A stretch of 62,630 nucleotides of DNA, from assembly GCA_011525015.1 (NCBI GenBank), contig WTJC01000002.1, forward strand, positions 1 through 62,630, given 5' to 3'. This DNA comes from Flavobacteriales bacterium. GTDB lineage: Bacteria > Bacteroidota > Bacteroidia > Flavobacteriales > Flavobacteriaceae. Positions 8,380 to 15,852 of this stretch are shown in pieces. Position 1 is the first letter of the stretch. The number at the start of each line of letters is the position of its first letter. The position numbers were made by a program, and so were the translations under genes. The notes under the pieces are model-generated. The model did not search any database. It saw only the letters and a list, made by a program, of their open reading frames with translations, and was not told the origin of the DNA.

Positions 8380-9603
8380 TTATGAGTTATAGTCTATTTT
8401 TTCGTCTTTAAAAGTAAGGCTGAATAAGACAAACACCAAAACAGCGAACACTGCAGGTACCTGCCATATGCTTTTCCAATCGTGTATTTCATCGACCAGA
8501 TAGTAATCAGCTATTCCCCCTGCTATTTCGAATCCGATCAACATTCCTACTCCATAAGTAGCGAGTGTGATAAGTCCTTGAGCAGCACTTTTATTTTCTT
8601 CACTTGCCTTGGCATCGGTATAAATTTGTCCGGACACAAAGAAAAAATCATAACAAATTCCGTGCAGCGCAATACCGATAAGCAGCATAAAGGCTTTTTC
8701 ACCCACATCTCCGTAAGCAAAGAGCAAATAACGAACGCCCCAAGCGAGCATTCCAATTAAAATGGTTTTTTTGAATCCAAATCGTTTGAAGAAAACAGGT
8801 AATGCCAGTATGAATAAGGCCTCTGAAATTTGACCAATAGACATTTTGGCGGCGGGATTCGCCATGCCAATTTCACTTAAAAAAGGCGCTGCGTTTTGAT
8901 AGTAAAATGCCAGAGGGATACAGATTAAGACCGAGGCGATAAAAAAGATTAAAAAGTTGCGTTCTTTTAATAAACTCAAAGCATCTAATCCCAATATTTT
9001 GGCTAGGCTTACATTTTCTTTTTGTGTAGACGGTGGTGTTTTGGGAAGGGTAAAACTAAAAACACCCAAAAGAGCCGATGCAGCTGCTGTCATTAAAAAG
9101 GTGTTTTTCATTGCCCCTTGAGCGATAGCTTCTTGACTGTCCCACTGAAAGAGATACGAAATGGCCATACCGGCCAATATCCAGCCCACAGTTCCAAAAA
9201 CTCGAATGCTTGAAAACTCCTTTGCGGTGTCGCTCATTTGGTGAAATGAAATCGAATTTACCAAGGCCAGAGTGGGCATATAGGCAATCATATAACCAAG
9301 CACATAAGGGTAGAACACTTCAAATGAAGTGATTTGTGACATTTGATACATCAACAAAGCCCCGATCAAATGAAGTACGCCCAATATGCGTTCGGCGTTA
9401 AAAAATCGATCTGCAATGAGACCTATAATAAAAGGAGCAATAATGGCGCCCCAAGATTGAGTAGAAAAAGCTTTTGCAGCTTCTGCACCAGTAGCGCCTA
9501 AATTTTCACTGAGAAAAATACCGAAGGTGACAAACCATCCGCCCCAGATGAAAAATTCTAAAAACATCATCAGGGACAATTGTAATCGAGTGCTATTTTT
9601 CAT
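8380..9603 (-). CDS. MFS permease, nucleoside:H+ symporter-like
   Basis: Twelve-segment major facilitator protein of 407 residues resembling the NupG/XapB nucleoside:proton symporter branch, recognisable from the N-terminal LMMFLEFFIWGGWFVTFG and the following GLIADRFFNAERILG loop. In Bacteroidota this branch is often found in sugar gene clusters, so I infer uptake of a mono- or keto-sugar rather than nucleosides. It overlaps the upstream TIM-barrel lipoprotein gene by four bases. It is the only transporter in the locus; no SusC/SusD pair is present. Confidence 0.86.
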   Translation of the reverse strand: MKNSTRLQLSLMMFLEFFIWGGWFVTFGIFLSENLGATGAEAAKAFSTQSWGAIIAPFIIGLIADRFFNAERILGVLHLIGALLMYQMSQITSFEVFYPYVLGYMIAYMPTLALVNSISFHQMSDTAKEFSSIRVFGTVGWILAGMAISYLFQWDSQEAIAQGAMKNTFLMTAAASALLGVFSFTLPKTPPSTQKENVSLAKILGLDALSLLKERNFLIFFIASVLICIPLAFYYQNAAPFLSEIGMANPAAKMSIGQISEALFILALPVFFKRFGFKKTILIGMLAWGVRYLLFAYGDVGEKAFMLLIGIALHGICYDFFFVSGQIYTDAKASEENKSAAQGLITLATYGVGMLIGFEIAGGIADYYLVDEIHDWKSIWQVPAVFAVLVFVLFSLTFKDEKIDYNS

Positions 9604-10562
9604 TGAAGCAGTGATTTTTCGATAAGGGCTTTACTAGCCATAATACCCTCTTCTTCGGTGAGTTCATCACCTTCAAATTCAACGCCAATAAAACCTTCGT
9701 AACCTGAAGCCTTCACAATTTCCATCATTTTGGCATAGTCAATATCGCGCTCATTTCCTTGCTCGTCAAAGGTGTAAGTTTTAGCGCTAACTGCTTTTGC
9801 ATAGGGCATTAGTTCTTCAACACCAAGGTATTTGTCATACTCGTCAGTACATGTGCGTTCACCTGTACTTCCGTATTCTGAGGCCATGCAAAAGTTTCCG
9901 AAATCAGGCAGTGAACCACAGTTAGGCATATCAACAGCTTTCAATACTTCTGAGAGCTTTGCAGCATTCGAAGAAAGGCCGCCGTGATTCTCTACAATAA
10001 TATTGATGCCTTTGTCTAAGGCATACGTCCCTAGAGCTTTCATTCCCAGTACAGAGGTCTCTACCCAGGTATCTGGATCTGAACTTCCGTGCAAATTAAC
10101 GCGAATAGAGTGGCATCCAAGAGCTGCGGCAGCATCTACCCATCTTTTGTGATTTTCGACAGCTTGATTTCGTTCTGCTTCGTCCTCAGCAGAGAGGTTT
10201 CCTTCTCCGTCAATCATAATTAATACGTTGCGAACATTGTGTGCCTGGCTTGCTGCGAGTGATTTTTCTATGAAGGATTGCATACCCGCTTCAGGACTTT
10301 CTGCATTTTCGAAATGTGGCCTGTAGAGTTGATTGACGTATTCAATGCCTTCAAATCCCATTTCACTTGCTCTTTTGGCGAAGTCAAAGGGGTCCATACT
10401 TCCGTTTCGAATTTGTTTGTTCATCGACCACTGCGCAAGTGATAGTTGATATTTTGGAGTGGTTTCTTCAGAGGAAACCGTTGTTTCTTTTTGTTTACAA
10501 GCAGTAAAGCTAATAAGTGCCGCCAGCAGCAGGCTTTTTGAAGTTAGATTAGAGTTTAGCAT
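9600..10562 (-). CDS. lipoprotein sugar isomerase/epimerase-family TIM barrel
   Basis: Second TIM-barrel isomerase of the locus, but this one is exported: the leader ends in FTAC with lipid cysteine 22. The barrel starts near residue 40 with LSLAQWSMNKQIR; candidate metal ligands are in VENHGG, SLPDFGNF and VEFEGDEL. A periplasmic isomerase beside periplasmic DUF1080 proteins suggests that part of the keto-sugar chemistry happens outside the inner membrane, while the 6168-7220 paralogue works inside. It is the first gene of the six-gene minus operon, facing the GMC dehydrogenase across a 150-base divergent promoter region. Confidence 0.86.
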   Translation of the reverse strand: MLNSNLTSKSLLLAALISFTACKQKETTVSSEETTPKYQLSLAQWSMNKQIRNGSMDPFDFAKRASEMGFEGIEYVNQLYRPHFENAESPEAGMQSFIEKSLAASQAHNVRNVLIMIDGEGNLSAEDEAERNQAVENHKRWVDAAAALGCHSIRVNLHGSSDPDTWVETSVLGMKALGTYALDKGINIIVENHGGLSSNAAKLSEVLKAVDMPNCGSLPDFGNFCMASEYGSTGERTCTDEYDKYLGVEELMPYAKAVSAKTYTFDEQGNERDIDYAKMMEIVKASGYEGFIGVEFEGDELTEEEGIMASKALIEKSLLQ

Positions 10563-10614
10563 CGGTTTAAGTTATTGTTATTAAAGGTTGGCAATTCTAT
10601 AAAAAAAGGTGTGA

Positions 10615-10639
10615 AATTGAATTGTTTTCAATTGAATTG
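10615..10639. promoter_or_regulatory. candidate operator in divergent promoter region
   Basis: In the 150-base gap between the two divergent sugar operons, AATTGAATTG (10615-10624) recurs as AATTGAATTG (10630-10639). Bases 10629-10638 are also its inverted copy with one mismatch, around a TTTT centre. A site that is both a direct and a near-perfect inverted repeat fits a dimeric repressor or activator controlling both operons. No regulator gene lies nearby. In AT-rich DNA some such symmetry arises by chance. Confidence 0.4.
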
Positions 10640-10712
10640 ACAGATTTCTAAATAAATGTAGAAAATTTAAGCAAGAATTTATACATTTAATATTCTAAAC
10701 CGAAGACTAAGC

Positions 10713-12437
10713 ATGAATAAATTCTATTACAACGAACCTCGTGACTCTTATGACGCTATTGTAGTTGGAACTGGTATCAGTGGAGGATGGGCCGCTAAAG
10801 AGCTCTGCGAGAAAGGATTAAAAACCTTGGTGCTTGAAAGAGGACCAATGGTAAAACACAGAGAAGATTATCCAACTGCCAATAACGATCCTTGGGATTA
10901 TCCTCACGGTGAAACTCCTACTCAGGAAATGCTCAAAAGGCAACCCAAACAGTCTCGTACTGGATATACCACAAGAATGTCATCGGCACATTGGTTTGTA
11001 GATGATATTGATCATCCTTATAACGAAATCAAGCAATTCGATTGGATGCGTGGTTATCATGTAGGTGGTCGTTCAATTATGTGGGGTAGACAATCCTACA
11101 GACACAGTGATATCGATTTTACTGCCAACAAAAGAGAGGGTATAGCCGTTGATTGGCCGGTGCGTTACAAAGACATCAAACCTTGGTACGATAAAGTCGA
11201 GGCCTATATCGGGGTCTCTGGTGAAAACCGCGGACTAAAGCAATTACCGGACGGTGTTTTTGAACCAGCCTTTGAGTACAATTGTGTTGAAGAGGTTTTC
11301 CGTGAAAAAGTAGAGTCAGGATTTGATGACGGTCGTGTAGTGACTATGGGTCGTACGGCACACATCAATAGTGATAAGAAATTTGAGGGTGACGGGCGTA
11401 TTCGTTGTCAAACTCGTAACCGTTGTATTAGAGGATGTCCTTTTGGAGCATACTTCAGTAGTAACAGTTCTACTTTACCTGCAGCAGAAGCGACGGGCAA
11501 CATGACACTTCGTCCAGATTCTATTGTGCATGAAATCATGTATGATGCGGATACTCAAAAAGCAACAGGAGTTAAAGTGATTGACAGAGAAACGAAAGAG
11601 ACTTTTGAATTCAAAGCTAAAGTCGTTTTCTTGTGTGCGTCAGCTGTTGCATCGACTTCAATTTTAATGCAATCAAGATCAGATCGCTTTCCTAATGGAA
11701 TGGGTAATGATTCTGGTGAATTAGGACACAACATCATGGATCATCACTTCAAAGCTGGTGCCATGGGTCGCTTTGAAGGTTTTGAAGATAAATATTACAA
11801 AGGTCGAAGACCGACAGGACTATATATTCCTCGTTTTAGAAATATCGGTGGCAGCACTGACATGAAAGAGTTTAAAAGAGGATATGGTTATCAAGGTGGA
11901 GGATCTAGAGGTAATTTCACTGATTTAATCGCAGAAACTAGAGGGTTTGGAGCTGAGCTTAAAAATGCCATTTTCCAACCCGGAGATTGGAATATCGGTA
12001 TGACTGCTTTTGGTGAGATTTTACCTTATCACGATAACAAAATGATGTTAGATTACGATCGTTTAGATCAGTGGGGACTTCCGACTGTGACCTTTGATGC
12101 CGAGATCAGAGATAACGAACTTGCCATGAGAAAAGACATGCAAGAACAAGGCGTCGAAATGTTGAAAAAGGCCGGAGCCAAAGACGTAATGGGTTATGAT
12201 GCCTATTACGGATTCGGAAACGGAATTCACGAAATGGGTACCGCTCGTATGGGTAGAGATCCACGAACATCAGTCGTTAACGGATACAATCAATTACATG
12301 CTGTCAAAAACGTATATGTTACAGATGGAGCATTTATGACTTCAGGAGCATGTGTTAATCCATCACTAACCTACATGGCATTTACAGCAAGAGCTGCTGA
12401 TCATGCCGTAAATGAACTCAAAAAAGGAAACATTTAA
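10713..12437 (+). CDS. GMC oxidoreductase, glucoside 3-dehydrogenase-type catalytic subunit
   Basis: FAD-dependent dehydrogenase of 574 residues. The dinucleotide fold IVVGTGISGGWAAKEL starts near residue 16. The catalytic pair is His506 (GIHEMGTARMG) and Asn549 (CVNPSLTYMAF). Cysteines 232, 238 and 242 form a C-x5-C-x3-C set matching the 3Fe-4S cluster of FAD glucose and glucoside 3-dehydrogenase large subunits. It has no signal peptide, but the gene two bases downstream encodes a small subunit with a twin-arginine leader, the known hitch-hiker arrangement. Likely role: oxidising C3 of a glycoside in the periplasm and passing electrons to a cytochrome not encoded here. Exact substrate unknown. 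Confidence 0.91.
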   Translation: MNKFYYNEPRDSYDAIVVGTGISGGWAAKELCEKGLKTLVLERGPMVKHREDYPTANNDPWDYPHGETPTQEMLKRQPKQSRTGYTTRMSSAHWFVDDIDHPYNEIKQFDWMRGYHVGGRSIMWGRQSYRHSDIDFTANKREGIAVDWPVRYKDIKPWYDKVEAYIGVSGENRGLKQLPDGVFEPAFEYNCVEEVFREKVESGFDDGRVVTMGRTAHINSDKKFEGDGRIRCQTRNRCIRGCPFGAYFSSNSSTLPAAEATGNMTLRPDSIVHEIMYDADTQKATGVKVIDRETKETFEFKAKVVFLCASAVASTSILMQSRSDRFPNGMGNDSGELGHNIMDHHFKAGAMGRFEGFEDKYYKGRRPTGLYIPRFRNIGGSTDMKEFKRGYGYQGGGSRGNFTDLIAETRGFGAELKNAIFQPGDWNIGMTAFGEILPYHDNKMMLDYDRLDQWGLPTVTFDAEIRDNELAMRKDMQEQGVEMLKKAGAKDVMGYDAYYGFGNGIHEMGTARMGRDPRTSVVNGYNQLHAVKNVYVTDGAFMTSGACVNPSLTYMAFTARAADHAVNELKKGNI

Positions 12438-12439
12438 TT

Positions 12440-13090
12440 ATGGAAAGAAGAACCGCACTTAAAAATATGGGTAAAGTCTTTGGCTTTGCCGTAGCTACTC
12501 CAACCTTCTTAAGTATTCTTGAAAGTTGTCAGAATAGCCAATTCGCAGATTGGACTCCTAAATTCTTTTCTCAAGATCAGGGAGAATTTGTGGGAAGGAT
12601 GTTAGATGTCTTATTACCAAAGACAGATACACCTAGTGCTACAGAACTCAACGTACACGTTTTTATCGATGAGCTGGCCAATGCAACATTTGACGATGCC
12701 CGAAAGGCAGAGGTTCAAATGCTACTCAATGCATGTATGGGTCAAACATTGTCCATGTCTTCTGTGGATAGTCCTAATGATTTAAGCGACGAAATGATTG
12801 CAAATGCATTGACCTCTTTTTATGGAGAGCTAGATGAAGAAACAGCACAGAAACATGCTGAGGCATCAAGAGCATACCAGATGGCAAAGATGAATGGAGA
12901 AGAAGCATCTTTGGAAGAAGAGGTTGCTGCTCGAAGCTTTGCTAATGAAATTCGAAACCTTGCGATTAGCGCTTACAAAAACACTGAATACATCGGTGAA
13001 GAGGTATTGGCGTATTTACCAGTACCAGGACCTTACGTAGGCTGTGCAGACGTTGAAGAGTTGACTCAAGGTAGAGCCTGGTCATTGTAA
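12440..13090 (+). CDS. gluconate 2-dehydrogenase subunit 3-family small subunit, Tat-exported
   Basis: Small partner subunit of membrane-bound GMC dehydrogenases, 216 residues. The N-terminus MERRTALKNMGK carries a twin-arginine motif followed by a hydrophobic stretch ending at LESC, so export of a folded complex through Tat is expected. The C-terminal half ends in the family-like YLPVPGPYVGC motif. It begins two bases after the dehydrogenase stop and is followed by a strong terminator, so the two genes form a bicistron. The family role is to escort and stabilise the catalytic subunit; a lipid anchor at the leader cysteine is possible but the lipobox is non-canonical. Confidence 0.9.
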   Translation: MERRTALKNMGKVFGFAVATPTFLSILESCQNSQFADWTPKFFSQDQGEFVGRMLDVLLPKTDTPSATELNVHVFIDELANATFDDARKAEVQMLLNACMGQTLSMSSVDSPNDLSDEMIANALTSFYGELDEETAQKHAEASRAYQMAKMNGEEASLEEEVAARSFANEIRNLAISAYKNTEYIGEEVLAYLPVPGPYVGCADVEELTQGRAWSL

Positions 13091-13110
13091 ACAGCACCTC
13101 TAATAAGCTT

Positions 13111-13145
13111 AAAGCCTGAATCTTGCGAGATTCAGGCTTTTTTTA
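13111..13145 (+). terminator. strong intrinsic terminator after dehydrogenase bicistron
   Basis: A perfect 13-base-pair stem (13111-13123 with 13128-13140, core GCCTGAATCT) with loop TGCG runs straight into a T tract. It lies 20 bases after the small-subunit stop and isolates the sugar genes from the curlin-repeat genes. Confidence 0.9.
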
Positions 13146-13256
13146 TACCAAATAGTATCTTTATTGAAAAAGCGGTGTTTAAAGTCATGAGTTATACTGA
13201 TTGGTATATTTAGAAACAGCTGAAATTAAGCTCTTTTTTGGTCTTGTTGTTTATTG

Positions 13257-13275
13257 ATAAAATGACTCATTTTAT
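13257..13275. promoter_or_regulatory. perfect 19-base palindrome, candidate operator
   Basis: ATAAAATGA-C-TCATTTTAT is a perfect 9+1+9 inverted repeat with a TGACTCA centre, about 230 bases upstream of the first curlin-repeat gene. The single-base spacer is too short for a normal RNA hairpin loop, which favours a protein-binding site. The regulator is unknown. Confidence 0.5.
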
Positions 13276-13346
13276 ATTTTCTATCATCCATTGCTTACAA
13301 GTTTTTGTGAGAATTTTTATCCGATTTTTTCAGTTATTAACAAAAA

Positions 13347-13369
13347 TTAACTTTTATGTCACAAGTTAA
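13347..13369. promoter_or_regulatory. spaced inverted repeat, candidate regulator site
   Basis: TTAACTT, nine bases, AAGTTAA: a 7+9+7 inverted repeat about 140 bases before the first curlin-repeat gene. Spacing of the half-sites, about one helical turn and a half centre to centre, is compatible with a dimeric regulator. Chance symmetry in AT-rich DNA is not excluded. Confidence 0.35.
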
Positions 13370-13507
13370 AAGTCAGTAATATCAAGGGTTTTAGCCTCCT
13401 TTATACACATAGGTTGATAACTCGCTCAAAAACATAACATTAGGTCTTTTTGATTTTTGAATAATGGTCGTTACTTGAAAAGAGTAAACCTTTAATTAAA
13501 ACTAAAT

Positions 13508-15589
13508 ATGAAAAATCTTATGACTTATGTTTTTGTGCTTGGAGCAACTATGGCCTTTGCACAAAATAACGACTCTGACGTCAATATTGTTGGTAGCGAC
13601 AATGATGTTAGTGTATTACAAGTTGGTTTAGGCAACGAATCAGCTGTAGAATCTATTGCAGATGGAAACATTGTAGGTGTTGGCCAAACTGGAATAGGTA
13701 ATTATTCAGAAGTTGGAGCTTATTTGGGTTCTGATGACAATGAAGTTACTGTAACTCAAAATGGTTTAGGAAACGGATCAGGAGTTTTGCTTACGCGTAA
13801 CTCTGACGGTAACGAAGTGACAGTTGACTCTGATGGAGCCTTCAATGGTTCTGGAGTAGTTGTAACTAGAAATTCGAATGACAACTTGATTTTTGTGGCA
13901 CAAGCGGGTGCAGGTAACGGATCATCAGTGAGAGTGGCACGAGGTTCTGATGATAATTTAATTGAGGTTGGTCAATTCGGTAACGGAAATGGTTCTGAGG
14001 CCATAGTAAGAAGAGGTTCAGACATAAATTATGTTGAAGCATTACAAGTTGGAAATCTGAATGTAGGATACCAAAAACTAGTAAGATCGGATTTCAACTG
14101 GACTTCTCAATATCAGTTCGGAAATAGAAATATGAGTGCTCTTGAAATGAGACGTTCTGACGACAACTGGGCATGGGCTGATGCGTATGGAAATAGAAAC
14201 CTTTCTTTGACGAGCTATTACAAGTCTGACGGGAATTTCTCATGGACCACAAATTCGGGTAATAGAAACATAACAACTCTTGACATGTACAAGTCTGATT
14301 ACAACCTTGTTTATTCAGATGTAATTGGAAATAGAAATGAATCTTATTTTGAATTGGAGAATTCGGATTTTAATGAATTTGACCAAAATCCATTAGTTTC
14401 GAACCGCACATTTTCTTTTGTAGGTGCTTATGGTTCTGATGGTAACACCCTTGACATGGATGCATGGTTTTCATCAAGAACAGATCAAATTTCAGTTTTT
14501 GTCAATTCTGACGATAATATTGTCAATAGTTACTCTGACTTTTCTAGTCGTACTAGTAATATAACAGCTTTATTCGGCTCAGATAATAACTATGTTTTGG
14601 GATGGCAAGATACAGCACTTAGATCCAGTTCATTAAGTGTTTTGGTGGGCTCAAATGACAACCTAGTTCAAACTTTCCAATGGGATGACGAAGAGTCAAT
14701 GTCAAATACTGTGCTTTTTAACGCAGATGAAAATGACGTATTGACAGCTCAAGGTGGGGTTTCTGAGTACTCAGGGGTTTTAGTAGCGGGTTCAGACCTT
14801 AACTTTGTAACAGTTGTTCAAACAGGTGTAGAAAATGCATCTGGAATCATTGTAGCTGGAGGTTCTGATGAAAATGACGTTTATGTAGACCAATCAGGAA
14901 TGGAAAATGATGCACGTGTATGGGTTTTAGGTGATTCAGATATGAATGAAATTACTGTTCTTCAGTCAGGAGACTACAACAAATCATACATCGCTCCCCT
15001 TATGGATGCTGACAAGAATAAAATCAAGCACAACCAAAAAGGAGATCACAACTTAGCCGCTTCAGTTGTAGCTATGGGTAGCTCTAAAAACAAAGCCACA
15101 ATCAGACAAGCTGGAGATTACAGTGCTGCTGTAACACTTCAAATCGGTCACAAGAACAAGGCTAGAATTAATCAAAAAGGTCAGTCTGACACTTCATTTG
15201 CACTAGTTGCGCAAATTGGTGAGAAGAACAGAGGTAGAATCCAACAAAATGGCCCTGTTAACTTCTCAGCGATTGCTCAAGCAGGTGTAGAAAACGATGC
15301 AGCGACTCTTCAAGATGGTTCATTAAACCTTTCTGTTTCACTACAAGCAGGTGAAGGTAATGTAGCATACAGTTCACAAGAAGGAACATTTAACGCAGGC
15401 TTTATTGCACAGTTAGGTGTAGATAACGTTGCTCAAGCACAACAAATCGGTGCTGGAAACTTAAGCGTTGTCGCTCAAAATGGAATGGATAACTTCACTC
15501 AGGTTTCTCAAATGGGAGCTGGTAATTCAAGTATGGTTACTATAGCCGGAATGGGTAACTCTGTAAGTGTTATGCAAATAGGAATGTAA
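13508..15589 (+). CDS. giant secreted curlin-repeat protein 1 (putative amyloid)
   Basis: Secreted 693-residue protein: a signal peptide ending AFAQ (residue 19), a short linker, then 28 full repeats and one partial from residue 30 to the end. Each repeat is 22-24 residues, consensus SDxN-x-V-x-V-x-Q-x-G-x-x-N-x-S-x-V, the strand-turn-strand pattern of CsgA/CsgB curli subunits. Three zones are seen. Residues 30-170 are canonical with Q and G/N turns. About 171-405 are degenerate, rich in W/Y/F with GNRN or SSRT in the turn. About 429-693 are canonical again, tightening to 22 residues. CsgA is only about 150 residues with five repeats. A beta-solenoid or amyloid fibre role in adhesion or biofilm is inferred; no csgE/F/G genes are nearby. 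Confidence 0.85.
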   Translation: MKNLMTYVFVLGATMAFAQNNDSDVNIVGSDNDVSVLQVGLGNESAVESIADGNIVGVGQTGIGNYSEVGAYLGSDDNEVTVTQNGLGNGSGVLLTRNSDGNEVTVDSDGAFNGSGVVVTRNSNDNLIFVAQAGAGNGSSVRVARGSDDNLIEVGQFGNGNGSEAIVRRGSDINYVEALQVGNLNVGYQKLVRSDFNWTSQYQFGNRNMSALEMRRSDDNWAWADAYGNRNLSLTSYYKSDGNFSWTTNSGNRNITTLDMYKSDYNLVYSDVIGNRNESYFELENSDFNEFDQNPLVSNRTFSFVGAYGSDGNTLDMDAWFSSRTDQISVFVNSDDNIVNSYSDFSSRTSNITALFGSDNNYVLGWQDTALRSSSLSVLVGSNDNLVQTFQWDDEESMSNTVLFNADENDVLTAQGGVSEYSGVLVAGSDLNFVTVVQTGVENASGIIVAGGSDENDVYVDQSGMENDARVWVLGDSDMNEITVLQSGDYNKSYIAPLMDADKNKIKHNQKGDHNLAASVVAMGSSKNKATIRQAGDYSAAVTLQIGHKNKARINQKGQSDTSFALVAQIGEKNRGRIQQNGPVNFSAIAQAGVENDAATLQDGSLNLSVSLQAGEGNVAYSSQEGTFNAGFIAQLGVDNVAQAQQIGAGNLSVVAQNGMDNFTQVSQMGAGNSSMVTIAGMGNSVSVMQIGM
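13595..15586 (+). repeat. 28 tandem curlin-like repeats (protein 1)
   Basis: Sixty-six to 72-base coding repeats, diverged at DNA level but in steady amino-acid register. Units begin at residues 30, 52, 75, 99, 123, 147, 171, 194, 217, 240, 263, 286, 310 and so on to 682. Period shifts from 24 to 23, back to 24, then to 22 residues in the last six units. Confidence 0.85.
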
Positions 15590-15617
15590 TAGAATTTTAG
15601 ATTATTACTTCACAATG

Positions 15618-15648
15618 AAAGCCCCTCTTCAAGAGGGGCTTTTTTTGT
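15618..15648 (+). terminator. intrinsic terminator after curlin-repeat gene 1
   Basis: Stem AAAGCCCCTC (15618-15627), loop TTCAA, stem GAGGGGCTTT (15633-15642), then a T run. It lies 29 bases after the stop of the first repeat gene, so the second gene probably has its own promoter. Confidence 0.9.
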
Positions 15649-15852
15649 TTGAGACCGATGTCTTGCCTCTGGGGTAAGAATAATCTCAAAACTCAATTAC
15701 TGTCTCAACTCTAATGATCTCGTCTCAAAAAGCCTTGTTTTTAAAGGGGTTTAAAACCCTGCTACTCTGTGTTGATAATCTTCTAACAAGATGCGTCTAA
15801 TTATCTGCCCTTCAAGAGATTGATTCTTTATATTTAGTAGTGAAAGATAATT
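15649..15852. other. leader region of second curlin-repeat gene
   Basis: About 200 bases with no ORF. It holds a short inverted repeat GGGTTT-A-AAACCC at 15747-15759 and several GTCTCA-like words. TATATTTA at 15829-15836 resembles a -7 box with one mismatch but lies too close to the start codon to be convincing. Independent transcription is expected because a terminator precedes it. Confidence 0.35.

Larger units (their letters stand above)
13146..13507. other. AT-rich upstream region of first curlin-repeat gene
   Basis: About 360 bases without a credible ORF or RNA gene, between a terminator and the start of a large secreted repeat protein. It contains two inverted repeats (listed separately) and no clear TAnnTTTG/TTG promoter pair. 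A long regulatory region suits a gene under complex control, but the transcript start cannot be placed by eye. Confidence 0.5.

Noticed and set aside
4613-10562. Classical polysaccharide utilisation locus
   Set aside because: No SusC/SusD, no recognised glycoside hydrolase and no sensor or sigma/anti-sigma pair; the gene set matches keto-sugar chemistry instead.
13595-15586. Possible CRISPR-like or DNA satellite array
   Set aside because: The periodicity is at protein level (22-24 residues in one open frame); DNA copies are diverged and there are no identical repeats with unique spacers.
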